This document shows, piece after piece, positions 1 to 9,320 of a stretch of DNA of 21,549 nt. The notes under the pieces were generated by a model. That model saw only the letters and a program-made list of their open reading frames with translations, did no database searches and was not told the DNA's origin. The number at the start of each line of letters is the position of its first letter. The stretch's first letter is position 1. A program made the translations under genes and the position numbers. The stretch spans positions 1-21,549 of the forward strand of contig NW_014579340.1 of assembly GCF_000485595.1 (NCBI RefSeq). Direction: 5' to 3'. This DNA comes from Priapulus caudatus. Its lineage: Eukaryota; Priapulida; Priapulimorpha; Priapulimorphida; Priapulidae.

Positions 1-1215
1 TGTAGCATAAATGAAAATCTTTATGACGACTATAACCGCGATATAAATAATGTACACGTAGCGTGAAACACTCCCGATTCCTATAATATAATCTTAGTAT
101 TATCATATTATACCATATTATATTATCAGAGATCAGCTGCACGTGAAACACGCCTGAACGGTCCACTGTGTCCGCGTGACCCGGTGACTTCTAAGTTCTT
201 ACCTGCCCACATCCCCGTTTAGGATGGATAAAAACGTGCTTTTAGTTTTACTATACGGAGGTGTTAATATTAATAACGACATTATGTGACTTTATATCTG
301 GGTTATGTGGATATGTTTGGTATGGATTGTAGGAAGAAGATTATGCGCCGTGTGTGGTGTTCGTATGTATTTACACGTAGGCGCAGTTGGCGGTGCGAAT
401 TACATCAAGTGACAGTGTGGCGTGTGTACGTAAGTCAAAACAAGGACACGGACGTGTGGTATTCATTCTACATTTATAATTATGATAGGTGGATTCGCCG
501 GATTAAATCAGGTATGTATATAGACGAGGGCGTGTAATAATTATAAATTTACGTGACGTCCTGTGAACGTTTTTGTACATAGCGTATGCATGTATCTCTG
601 CACGAACACATACAGGCACTTGGAACAGAGTCAGGCAGTAGTGCTAGTGGGAAATGATTGTAAAGTTTTAGGTAATAGTACACAGTGGTTTAAACACGCC
701 GCAGTATTTACATGAAATCATTCCGGGCTTATAAACCGAATCACCGTAACATCTCACTACTCCTGTTAGCTCCACACCCTCATCTGTCTTGTGTATCCCA
801 CTCTCCATTATTTACCACACGGCCCATATAATTCATGCTGGTGCTTCTTCGCCCCACAAAACACAACGACAACCCTCCGTGTACACTCGCCCCTACCTCA
901 TATGTAAACATTTCTTCTCCGCCCTCACTATACCGGGCTTTCTGCGCCCGCTACCTATATACCATTGTACCACATCTGGTATACTATACCTCACCCCTCA
1001 CACCAGAACACGTGTATTACTCAAACTACAATACCCATATCTAACATATATATAATATATATATACAAGTGTAACGTTTTTTCCCGTCCTACCCGTGACT
1101 CCTCCACTGTTCGAACGCACTGATTGTACACGTCGCACAAGAAGCAAACAACACAACTCAAAGACAAGTGTTTACCCGCCGCGCGCACATCCACCGTCCG
1201 GGGCTTGTTATTCCG
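1..1215. other. intergenic region, no recognised gene
   Basis: AT-rich to mixed-composition DNA. Short ORFs are open on the plus strand (for example 286-537, 83 codons), but their products match nothing I know, show no domain, and have no clear splice context. A short phrase near 62-76 (gcgtgaaacac) recurs near 142-153. An AT-dinucleotide run lies at about 1047-1063. I see no gene, RNA or mobile element here. Confidence 0.5.
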
Positions 1216-1235
1216 CTCTGGTCAACCGACCAGAG
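1216..1235. repeat. short perfect inverted repeat
   Basis: The arms ctctggtc and gaccagag are exact reverse complements separated by four bases (aacc). In DNA or RNA this would form an 8-bp stem with a tetraloop. It stands alone with no gene next to it, so its role is unknown. Confidence 0.4.
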
Positions 1236-1602
1236 TGGGCATAAAACGGTACTAATATTCTCGCATCGCTAAGCCGACGTCATCACCGCTACACCAGCAC
1301 TCCCACCCACCCCACGAGGCGCAAGGCTTATCCCAAACGATCCTGCTGTAAGAGCGGCCAAGTCGTGAGAGATCGCTGGTGATTGCTTCGTGCTGTATCT
1401 TGGCGTTGTGCTTCCTCTTTCCGACGGATTCGCTCCTGGATGATGCCTGCCGGTTCACTACACTGCCGGTGAAACTGAACTGACTGCGCTGGACTGCACC
1501 TCGCACTGAAACTGAGCTCCACTGAGCCTGAACTGCCGGTTGCCCTCTCCTGCGCGGAGGCACCGCTATCACTACCCGCTCAGCCCAGCACCCCGGCACG
1601 TC

Positions 1603-1672
1603 ACGCACACACGTGACACGCACGTCGGCTTGCAGCCGTCGTTCACGTAAAGTCAGCTTCAGACGTGACCCG
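1603..1672. repeat. GC-rich subterminal-type short repeats, left cluster
   Basis: A cluster of short related words built from acgt, cgtcggctt and cagacgtgac. The same words occur, in more copies, at 3000-3160 on the far side of the two MITE-like elements. Clusters of short motifs just inside or outside transposon ends often serve as transposase contact sites in hAT-like and related elements. Here that role is only inferred. Confidence 0.4.
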
Positions 1673-1704
1673 CGACGCAGAGTTTTTTTCGCTTCCAGTC
1701 GACA

Positions 1705-2305
1705 TAACATACGCGAGACGAATTTAGCGCCTTCTGATTGCTGCTTCGATTTCTTTGGCTTTGACCACACCCGACACCACCACACGCCACCTCCTGTCAA
1801 CATACCGCGCCCAATCACACCTCAATTACCTCCGCAATCAATCCAACCCTCAACCCCACCTAACGCTAACCCCTCACACCCTAAACCGCTAAACCCTAAT
1901 CCTAACCCTAACGCCTCGACGCCTAAATTAAATTAATTAACACTACTAAATGAAATGAAATTATAAAAAAATTTTTTTTCATTAAAATATTTATTGTTGT
2001 AAATCAATCATGCAAATAGTTTCCTTTATTTTGGTTAATATAGAAACAAATAGTTAAATGGATAAAGATAGCAACTACAGAAAACAAAAAAAAATAATTA
2101 AAAAAACCCAAAGCCACTTCGCAACACCGACCTTTCAACAGTACGACGGGTTCTATCCACCACGCCACACAGGATATATACAGACAACAGACATGACATA
2201 TGCTAAATAAGCAAAGCACGCCTGCTGCTTTCTTCGACACAATCAGGAGGCAGGATGAACCAATCAGCAACCAATCAGAAGGCGGCTAAATTCTTCGCTA
2301 TGTTA
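1705..2305. mobile_element. MITE-like element, copy 1, with terminal inverted repeats
   Basis: About 600 bp bounded by inverted repeats of roughly 35 bp. The left end runs 1705-1740 (it contains gaatttagcgccttctgatt). The right end runs 2271-2305 and is its reverse complement with a few mismatches. Inside, in order, are a C-rich stretch, degenerate CCCTAA repeats (1856-1925), an AT-rich block, and a decayed tRNA-like segment whose box A-like word survives near 2152-2165 on the minus strand. There is no transposase ORF, so it is non-autonomous. It is clearly homologous to the next element. Its left inverted repeat has more substitutions than the others, suggesting this is the older or more decayed copy. 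The superfamily is not assigned. Confidence 0.65.
1856..1925 (+). repeat. degenerate CCCTAA telomere-like repeats in MITE copy 1
   Basis: A run of words such as ccctaa, cctaac and taaccc, broken by substitutions. It is the complement of the TTAGGG telomere motif found intact at 20103-20168. It occupies the same internal position as the longer run in the second copy, so it belongs to the element and is not a separate chromosome-end relic. Confidence 0.65.
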
Positions 2306-2511
2306 ATAACCGTTTGGGAAAAAAGATTTCGCGACGCACGCACGCTGCTTTGACGTGCCCACGCCGCATTTTTTTTCCGGGCATAACGTATAACATAGCG
2401 AAGAATTTTAGCGCCTTCTGATTGGCTGCTTCGAGATTTGCTTTGGCCTTTGACAAGAGAAGCAAACGGCCCATTTGGTACATAGCGAAGAATTGCAATT
2501 ATTTTGCATAA

Positions 2512-2612
2512 TAACCCTAACCTAACCCTAACACCTAACGCCTAACCCTAACCCCTAAACGCGCTAAGCACTAATCCTAACGCCTATACCCTAACCCCAA
2601 AACCTAATTTAA
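2512..2612 (+). repeat. degenerate CCCTAA telomere-like repeats in MITE copy 2
   Basis: About 100 bp of words such as aaccctaac, cctaacgc and ccctaacccc. Spacing is irregular because of substitutions and one-base indels. It corresponds in position to the run in copy 1 but is longer and better preserved. Confidence 0.7.
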
Positions 2613-2784
2613 TTTAATTAACACTAATAAGATGAAATTAAATTATAAAATGGTTTTTTCCATTAACATATTTAATTTGTTGTAAATCAATCAACAGGCA
2701 CTTTCCGTTAATGTAGAAAGCATAGTTAAATGGATAAAGATTACGAAAAATACAGAAAATCAAAAAAATAATTAAAACCAAACC

Positions 2785-2837
2785 GGATTCGAACAAACGA
2801 CTTTTCAGAAGTAATGGCGGTGGCCTATCCACCACGC
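2785..2837 (-). repeat. tRNA-derived (SINE-like) segment with Pol III A and B boxes
   Basis: On the minus strand the word gcgtggtggataggcc (2822-2837) resembles a tRNA D-arm A box. Further along, gttcgaatcc (2785-2794) fits the B box consensus GTTCGANNC. The spacing of about 40 bases is tRNA-like. The surrounding sequence does not fold as an intact tRNA and is followed by AT-rich DNA, so this is a SINE head and not a functional tRNA gene. The equivalent B box in copy 1 has decayed. Confidence 0.6.
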
Positions 2838-2999
2838 ACTCAGGATAATATAAGAAACAGTACATGACATATGCTAAATAAACAAAGCACTGTTTTTGAA
2901 ACCAATCAGGAAGGCAGGATAAACGCAATCAGAACCAATCAGATAGGCGCTAAATTCTTCGCTATTAAGACCGTTGGGAAACACAAAAATTTCGCGACC

Positions 3000-3160
3000 G
3001 CACGCCGACTTTAGACATGACTACGTGGTGTCAGCTTGCAACGCCGTCCAAGCCACGTCGGCTTCGGACGTAACGTACGCCGCTTCGGACGTGACGCACG
3101 TCCGGCTTGGTCCGGCTTCACGTGACGCGGACTCCGTCGGCTCGGACACGCTCGTGGCCA
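3000..3160. repeat. GC-rich short repeats, right cluster
   Basis: At least four variants of a 20-bp word close to cgtcggcttcggacgtgacg, in direct array and partly self-complementary around acgt. The left cluster at 1603-1672 uses the same vocabulary. The pair may mark the outer limits of a larger composite element enclosing both MITE copies. Confidence 0.5.
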
Positions 3161-4740
3161 GCACGTGCATTTTGCCCTTCCTGGGGGGTAGCACCCGTCA
3201 CATCCCGGGATGCTTGGGACGTACCGCCGAGAGCAGGAACGCGGATGTGATTCTGCGCAGCACGAAATTCGTTACACTACCCCCTCCGCCTTTTCGAAGT
3301 CTCGCCCCGCGAGATTCGACCAATGGGCGCTAAACGCAACGCTCCGGCCGCAGCCAGCACCAGTAGCGCATTCCGTAGCTCACGGGCTGCAGAGTAGTGC
3401 GGCGTTTAATCGCCATATGATTCCCAGATCGTCCCGCCGCCACTCGTACGAAACAGCGCGTCAAGCGTTGTCGGCAGAGTCTTGTGCGTTTGCGTGCACA
3501 CCGCGGGAGAAACGGGAGAAGCAACGCCTAAGAGTTGCTTCTTCCCCGTACTCACAGACCGCGGATATCCTGCCGCCCCGCTGCCGATCGCAGGGAGTAC
3601 AGGATAGGGAGTTCGTAATATTCAGCCGAGTAGCCTGTGGCCTCACACGTGACCTATAACCCCCTCCCGGCTCTAACCGTGTCCTGGCTCATGACGTCAA
3701 GCATCATAAGGCTAGCGTGCAGCACTGTATGACGTCGACCCGCTGCGGTAGCGATGCCTGTTTTACCGGCCTCTTGTGCGTCCAATACCAGTGGCTCGTT
3801 AGCTGCCACAGGTAGCACACGGCATTGGCAGATCGGGTGGCTCCAGCGATTTCGAACCACCGCCACGGCAGCATTCTTTTTTTCCATTTGTTCCGGTCGT
3901 TCGCTGTGCAGATTGCCGGCTGTCAAATGTACGTGTGAAGGCAAAGCAAATCGCGAGAGGCCGTTCCTGTGGCGAAGGGCCTCCAGCCTCTGGACGCCCT
4001 CGCTTACCCGCTGGAGAGGATAAGGAGACGGGGTGGCTTCGAATGCCTCTCGGGCGTGCCGTAAAGTTTTGCTACCTCTCAGCACTACAATGCCGCTTGC
4101 TGTTCCCCCGACGAATGACGATAGTGCCTGACAGTACGACGCCTACCCAGAGGCGCTACGATAAGTGGACGTCTTCTCATTACATATCTCACAAGTTGCA
4201 CGCTGTCAGCCTGGACATGCGGTGGGAGTGTAAGTGCAACATGGCAAGCAAAGCGCGTTTTTCGGTCATCCAGTGACGTGGGCGCGACCGGACCTCGCCT
4301 TGTGACGTAGTGAGTACTGCGCAGCCGTGCGATTCAATCATGCGTCAGAAACAGGTAGCCACGCCCATCAGCTTCATACGTCCTGGCGACTCAGCACACT
4401 CGCTGAGGTCAAGGGATTCCGTGTCCCAGCCTCGGCGAATGGTGACGTCGCCTGCTTCTATGTCTTGGTCAATGGTTAGTGCCTGTGCCTATCCGCCAGC
4501 GGTCGCCTGAGTGTGGGTCAACTCAGTTGATGGCTGGAAATAGAGATTCACTGACATGGAGGGGTGAGTATAATGTGATACAGCCATCATGCAGATACTT
4601 ACCTACTGACAAGCAGTACCACATCCCACGCCGACCGAGCTCTGGGCGGCACTCCGGGAATCCCAACCGGCTATGTTTCGTGCCGCACCGAAGTAAGCTG
4701 CTACCAGCCACGGGCCCCCAGCACATCGAAAGTGAGAAAT
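3160..4740. other. GC-richer region, no recognised gene
   Basis: This stretch is richer in G and C than its neighbours, so several ORFs of 60-150 codons stay open on both strands, for example plus 3210-3659 and minus 3654-4085. None of the products shows a familiar domain, and opposite-strand ORFs overlap, as expected for chance openness in GC-rich DNA. I cannot exclude a decayed transposon coding region. Confidence 0.4.
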
Positions 4741-4741
4741 C

Positions 4742-4761
4742 ACCTGTACAGCAGTACAGGT
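4742..4761. repeat. short palindrome
   Basis: Arms acctgtac and gtacaggt are perfect reverse complements with a four-base loop (agca). No adjoining gene gives it a role. Confidence 0.35.
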
Positions 4762-4795
4762 ACGCTGATCAAACTCCCTTGCCACATACGGGTCG

Positions 4796-4852
4796 AGCCG
4801 GTGCAACTCAGAGTTAACCTTAACTCAGGGTTAAAGTTAATCCACGACTGTG
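4796..4852. mobile_element. small foldback / MITE terminus with nested inverted repeats
   Basis: The block opens with ccggtgcaac and closes with gtgcaaccgg, which are near-complementary. Inside, gttaaccttaac pairs with gttaaagttaa. This nested layout, GGTTGCAC followed by TTAAC palindromes, resembles the ends of Harbinger-like MITEs known from marine invertebrates, from memory of that class. No partner terminus was found nearby, so it is either a solo end or a very short foldback. Confidence 0.4.
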
Positions 4853-5072
4853 CAACCGGGTCCTGAAGATCACGGTCTCAGTTTAATTTTACAGTCAGCA
4901 TTTAAATCGAAGTATGACTGTGTAAAGCTGCATCCCGTATGTCATAATAGCAGCCCGCAGTATTAAAATTACTAAAACATAAATGAATAATTAATTAAAT
5001 AAATAAATAAATCATATATACATATATCACGCGCGCAATTGCAGCGTAAAAGTATTTATTAGATTTTTTCCG

Positions 5073-5087
5073 CCGCTAGATGGCGGG
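5073..5087 (+). promoter_or_regulatory. CTCF-like motif
   Basis: The 15-mer ccgctagatggcggg agrees with the bilaterian CTCF core CCASYAGRKGGCRSY at nearly every position; the third base is G instead of A. A single motif match proves nothing about binding. Confidence 0.35.
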
Positions 5088-5352
5088 GCCAGTCAGTTAC
5101 TTGCGCATTTTCGTCTGCTTCGTTGTTCGCCGTCAGAAATCTACAGGAAATCGAAATTCCAAGTTTAATTTATCTTCTAAAGTTCTATAATTGATATTAT
5201 CGCGTACCGTAGTAAACGATGTATACACCTCTATGTGCGAATCCATCGATAGACGCTCTTTAGCTGTCCAACGCTGCAGAAACACTACGATACGGACTTA
5301 CGGAAGGCCAGAACTGCGAATTATGAGTTTCCGAATTCAAATGTGAATTCCT

Positions 5353-5384
5353 AGAGAGAGAGAGACTCAGAGAGAGAGAGAGGG
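5353..5384. repeat. (GA)n microsatellite
   Basis: Two runs of ga repeats separated by ctca. This is simple sequence with no gene association visible. Confidence 0.8.
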
Positions 5385-6406
5385 AAAGCGACAGAAACTC
5401 GTACCACTTCAAAGTAAGTCTGTTTATGTATTTTTATCCTGTCAAGGACGGTCCACATTCGTTTTCGCATGGCATCGCTTCTGGCGAGTGTATATATCGG
5501 GGCACTTTCTGTGGCTCTAATGAGTTGATAAATTAAAACATTCCGACACCCGGGCCCCGCTAAACCCTGAGCTAAACGGGTCTGCCATCATCAAAGCAGA
5601 GCGTCTGCCGCTTAAGTGCTCCCAGTAAGTCTCCACAGAGCATCGCATGAGAGCGGGGAAGGAGGTGGGGAAGTGGGAGTTAGCGACACTACACTAACAA
5701 CACCGTGATAAATAACGGACTAGATACGTAGTTATATTTGGCTATAGCTACATAGTTATATTTGGACTAGATACATAGATAATAGTATTTCTATGTATGC
5801 GTGTCACACACCGCATACGTAGACTTATTTCACCATATTCTATACGCGTCGAACCAAGAGGATTATAAATAGACTAGAGACCGCAGAGAAATATTAATAA
5901 CTATGGTTTAATTTCAATTTTTATCCATACTTATAATTTAAATTAAGCGATTCTATATTTGGAGAGCTTATTTGCAAAACTGCTTACGTCCATTTAGAAG
6001 AATTGAGTGAAAACGACAAAACACAATTACATTTGACTCATGTTGTTTATCAATTTAAATAATTTTTACATTGTGGAGTAATTATGAGGCACAGGTCATA
6101 AATAACAGGTTTTCAGAAATCCTTCACTGTTTATTTACTTTTTAGAATTAATTAACATAACTGGAAACACGGGTGTAAGCAGTTTTGAAACTGAAGTTCA
6201 ATAACAAACACAAAATAATTAATTGACTCACTCCATTGGAATATTTTGGTTCAAACAATTAACCAGTTTGACTGTAAATTCAATAATACAAAACATTTCT
6301 CAGTACTGAGATGTTATTAGGTTGGGGTGGTGTGGGGGTAAATGTACGCACTCATGTTTGAAAAGTATACGCACACAACGTGTGCTTATTGTAGATCATT
6401 AGTTGT

Positions 6407-6430
6407 GAGAACAATATATACATTGTTCTC
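6407..6430. repeat. short AT-rich inverted repeat
   Basis: Arms gagaacaat and attgttctc flank atatac. The phrase tattgttctcag recurs near 14032-14044, suggesting both places carry remnants of one dispersed element. Confidence 0.4.
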
Positions 6431-6567
6431 AGCAATATATACAATGTCATGTATGGCATGTATACATTGTTATCAGCATTAGTCAAAATGCTATAAAGTG
6501 TATTAAGTGTATCAATATGTATAAAGAATGTGCTGTTGATGGATATAAGCTATTCTTCAACTAAATG

Positions 6568-6832
6568 TAAAGCTGGGTTTACACTGCCAACTTTGTGTTG
6601 GCGAATTGCCGAATTGTACCAACTTCGCAACTTCGCAACTGACAATCGGCAGTGTAAACGTTGCGCGTCCAACCGATCGATAGCAACTAGTTGCTTTTTT
6701 TGCCAAGTGGTCAATCAGAGAACAGCAATCAGGCGTGTATCCCTCCACCCAGAGAGAGACAATTTGCGCGCGCGTTTCTGCGGCACGTGTCTGAGGGTGG
6801 AAAAATGGTATTTGAGGTACTTTTGAGTACAT
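6568..6832. mobile_element. MITE-like remnant with GTTTACACTGCC inverted ends
   Basis: The word gtttacactgcc (6577-6588) returns inverted as ggcagtgtaaac about 60 bases later, with further partial complementarity between them (gaattgcc, acttcgcaac). A second inverted pair, ccctccaccc and gagggtgga, lies at about 6738-6803. A 98-codon plus-strand ORF spans the region but is explained by the inverted-repeat DNA and matches no protein I know. The layout resembles short palindromic MITEs. Superfamily and outer borders are uncertain. Confidence 0.4.
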
Positions 6833-7043
6833 GTACAGCCTTCATTCTGACTATGACATGACTATGTAAAGGGGGCATTGTTTAGGTCGGGTTCATTATT
6901 AAATATACAGCAAAACTCTTTCTTGGAATTGTGAAAAAAGCTGTAAAAGGGTTGTAACCTCCACTCAATTTCTGTGGCCGAGCATGTGCGACACGTAGCG
7001 GCATGATGCCGCAGGTTTAATTTATTGAAATTGCTTATTTTAC

Positions 7044-7150
7044 TAGAGCGAGAGAGAACGAGCGAGAAAGCGAGAAAGCGAGAGAGGGGAGAGTAAGAGA
7101 ATGAGGGGGGAGAGAGAAAGCGGGAGAGAGAGCATGCATGGGAGAGAGTG
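7044..7150. repeat. GA-rich low-complexity tract beside the satellite
   Basis: Words such as gcgagaaa and gagagagag repeat irregularly for about 100 bp, ending shortly before the first satellite unit. It is purine-rich on the plus strand, whereas the tract inside the satellite is pyrimidine-rich on that strand, so it is not part of the unit. Confidence 0.7.
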
Positions 7151-8971
7151 CAACTCGGCGATTTAACAACGGTGTTCGCGCATGCGCAATATCTCCCGAG
7201 AAAATTTATATTATGCAATAATTATGAATTTAAAATGAAGAGGGGTTATCCCAGCACAGATTTCCATGATAATATACCATCAGTTGACCTCAATTATGAA
7301 ATAGGAAGCAGATATTGCATGTAAGGTCCCCACTGCATATACCAGTCAGTACATAATCTGGCTACGATACTGTTTAGGCGCAGGCGCAATATCTCACCAG
7401 AGGCGTTATATTTTGTGCTGAAAATGCATTTAATATGGTCAGGGGGTATCTCAGCATATGTTTCTGTAATAAATTCTTATGAGTAGACCTGTGTGTATAA
7501 TTAGGAGTGCGCCCTAGCCAGTAGGGTGCAAAACTACTACTTCAACCCCGCCCGCCCGTCCCCTTGTTTCCCTTGTCGCACGCTCAGCCTCATTCTTCTT
7601 TCATCGTCCCTCGGCTGTCTTCCCTGCCACCTTTGCTTAGTTTTCTACCCCTCCATCCCTCAGCAAGCTTTCTTTACGAACTTTTCCTTTGCCCGAGCTG
7701 CACTTCTGAAACGGTGCTCGCGCATGCGCAATATCTCCCGAGAAGAATGATATTTTGCAAACATTGTGAATTTAAAATGAAGAGGGGTTATCCTAGCATA
7801 GATATATATGATAAAATTTTACCAGTAGACCTTACTTCAGAAATAGGAAGCAGACCTTGCATGTAAGGTCCCTACTGCATATACCAGTCAGTACACGATC
7901 TGCCTACGTTACTGTTTCAGCGCATGCGCAATATCTCACCAGGAAGTCATATTTTGAGCTCAAAATGCATTTAATATGGTCAGGGGGTATCTCAGCATAT
8001 GTTTCTGTAATAAATTCTTATGAGTAGACCTGTGTGTATAATTAGGAGTGCGCCCTAGCCTGTAGAGGCAAAACTACTACTTCATCGCCCGTCCGCCGAC
8101 TAATTCCCTTGTCTCCTTTTCGCACGCTCAGCTCCTCTTTCTTCCACCGCCCGTCGCTGTCTCCCTTGCACCTTCGCTTCAGTCTCCCACCCCTTTCTCC
8201 CCTCCCGCAAGCAAGCTATATTACGTACTTTTCCTTTTGCCTGTGGCTGCAACGCCTGAAATGGTGCTCGCGCATGTGCAATATCTCCTCGACAAGAATG
8301 GTATTTTGGGCAAACATTGTGAATTTAAAATGAAGAGGGTTTATTCTAGCATAGAATTATATAGATAAAATTTCACCAGTAGAACGTACCTCACTTCGGA
8401 AATAGAAGAACACCTTGCATGTAAGGTCTCCACCTGCATAATACCAGTCAGTACACAATCTGGCTACGTTACTGTTTAGCTCATGCCAATATCTCACGCA
8501 GAGGAGTTATATTTTGTGCTGAAAATGCATTTAATATGGTCAGGAGGTATCTCAGCATAGGTTTCTGTAATAAATTCTTATGAGTAGACTTGTGTGTATA
8601 CATCAGGAAGCGCCGTAGCCAGTATGGTGCAAAACTAACTACTGTAACGCTTTCCCCCTGTGGCGTGGTGGTTGATCAGGCCGTGATCGTTCCACAGGGG
8701 CGACACGTCGGGTCGTGCACCTCGACTGCCAGGCGCGTTCCGTTATGATCAACCAACGATAAAACAGAGCAGCAACACGGGTATTAAAGGTACTCGGCTA
8801 CGTACTGTAGCCTCTTTAATTGGTGCTAGTAATCACAATATACAGTCGACATACGTGAGAGTTCAGTGTTCTTACGTTATCCGTAGCTCGTGGTGCCGGT
8901 CGTCTTGAGCGTCGTGCCTCTTCCTTCCTCCCTGGTTGGCTGGTGCTGACTCTGGCGTGACTCCAGCGGCA

Positions 8972-9012
8972 GGTGACTGACGGTGACTGACGGTGACTGA
9001 CGGTGACTCGGT
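8972..9012 (+). repeat. four tandem copies of a 10-bp motif inside the solo LTR
   Basis: The word ggtgactgac is repeated head to tail, the last copy running into ggtgactcgg, followed by gtcgagtcgagtcgag. It lies within the LTR and may be a regulatory repeat or replication slippage. Confidence 0.75.
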
Positions 9013-9155
9013 CGTCGAGTCGAGTCGAGTGCTTAACAACGGTTATATGGCACCTTATATACTCGCTAGCCGTGGTATGTCACGTGGTATAGAGGGCACA
9101 CGAAGCGTGCACGTGATCACGACGACGGAAGCTCAAGCATGACTCGGCGAATCAA

Positions 9156-9320
9156 GGAGGATTCAATGAAGCTGAAGCTGCACGCGCACGCGCACGCGCA
9201 CACAGTAAGAAGCCAAACTAAGAAGCCAAAATCGTTACCCCACGGAGGATTCAATGAAGCTGAAGCTGCACGCGCACGCGCACACAGTAAGAAGCCAAAC
9301 TAAGAAGCCAAAATCGTTAC
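9156..9320 (+). repeat. 88-bp tandem duplication of the LTR's right end
   Basis: The segment starting ggaggattcaatgaagctga at 9156 is repeated from 9244, each copy ending in aaaatcgttac. Inside each is a gcgcac tandem of slightly different length. Only the second copy is followed by the terminal a and the target duplication, so the true LTR edge is the second one. Confidence 0.75.

Larger units (their letters stand above)
2391..2967. mobile_element. MITE-like element, copy 2, with terminal inverted repeats
   Basis: About 577 bp. The left inverted repeat, 2391-2425, begins taacatagcgaagaatttta. The right one, 2935-2967, is its reverse complement with small differences. The internal order is the same as in copy 1: CCCTAA-like repeats (2512-2612), an AT-rich block, then a tRNA-like segment on the minus strand. 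An extra fragment of the terminal repeat lies inside at 2479-2497, absent from copy 1, which suggests an internal rearrangement. The two copies sit head to tail, about 85 bp apart. No transposase is present. The inverted ends argue for a DNA transposon origin, while the tRNA-like core points to a SINE captured within it. Confidence 0.7.
4860..6560. other. intergenic region, no recognised gene
   Basis: Mixed and AT-rich DNA with a CTCF-like site and a short GA tract, listed separately. A phrase like gactagatacgtagttatatttgg is partly repeated within 5710-5775. I see no ORF worth reporting and no RNA gene. Confidence 0.5.

Noticed and set aside
286-537. 83-codon plus-strand ORF
   Set aside because: The product is unlike any family I know and there is no promoter, splice or homology evidence; length alone is not significant.
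1252-1818. 188-codon minus-strand ORF
   Set aside because: It overlaps the left end of a MITE-like element and its short-repeat cluster, has low-complexity arginine-rich content and no recognisable domain.
3210-4085. overlapping ORFs of about 143-149 codons on both strands
   Set aside because: No recognisable domain, opposing frames are equally open, and local GC richness lowers stop codon frequency.
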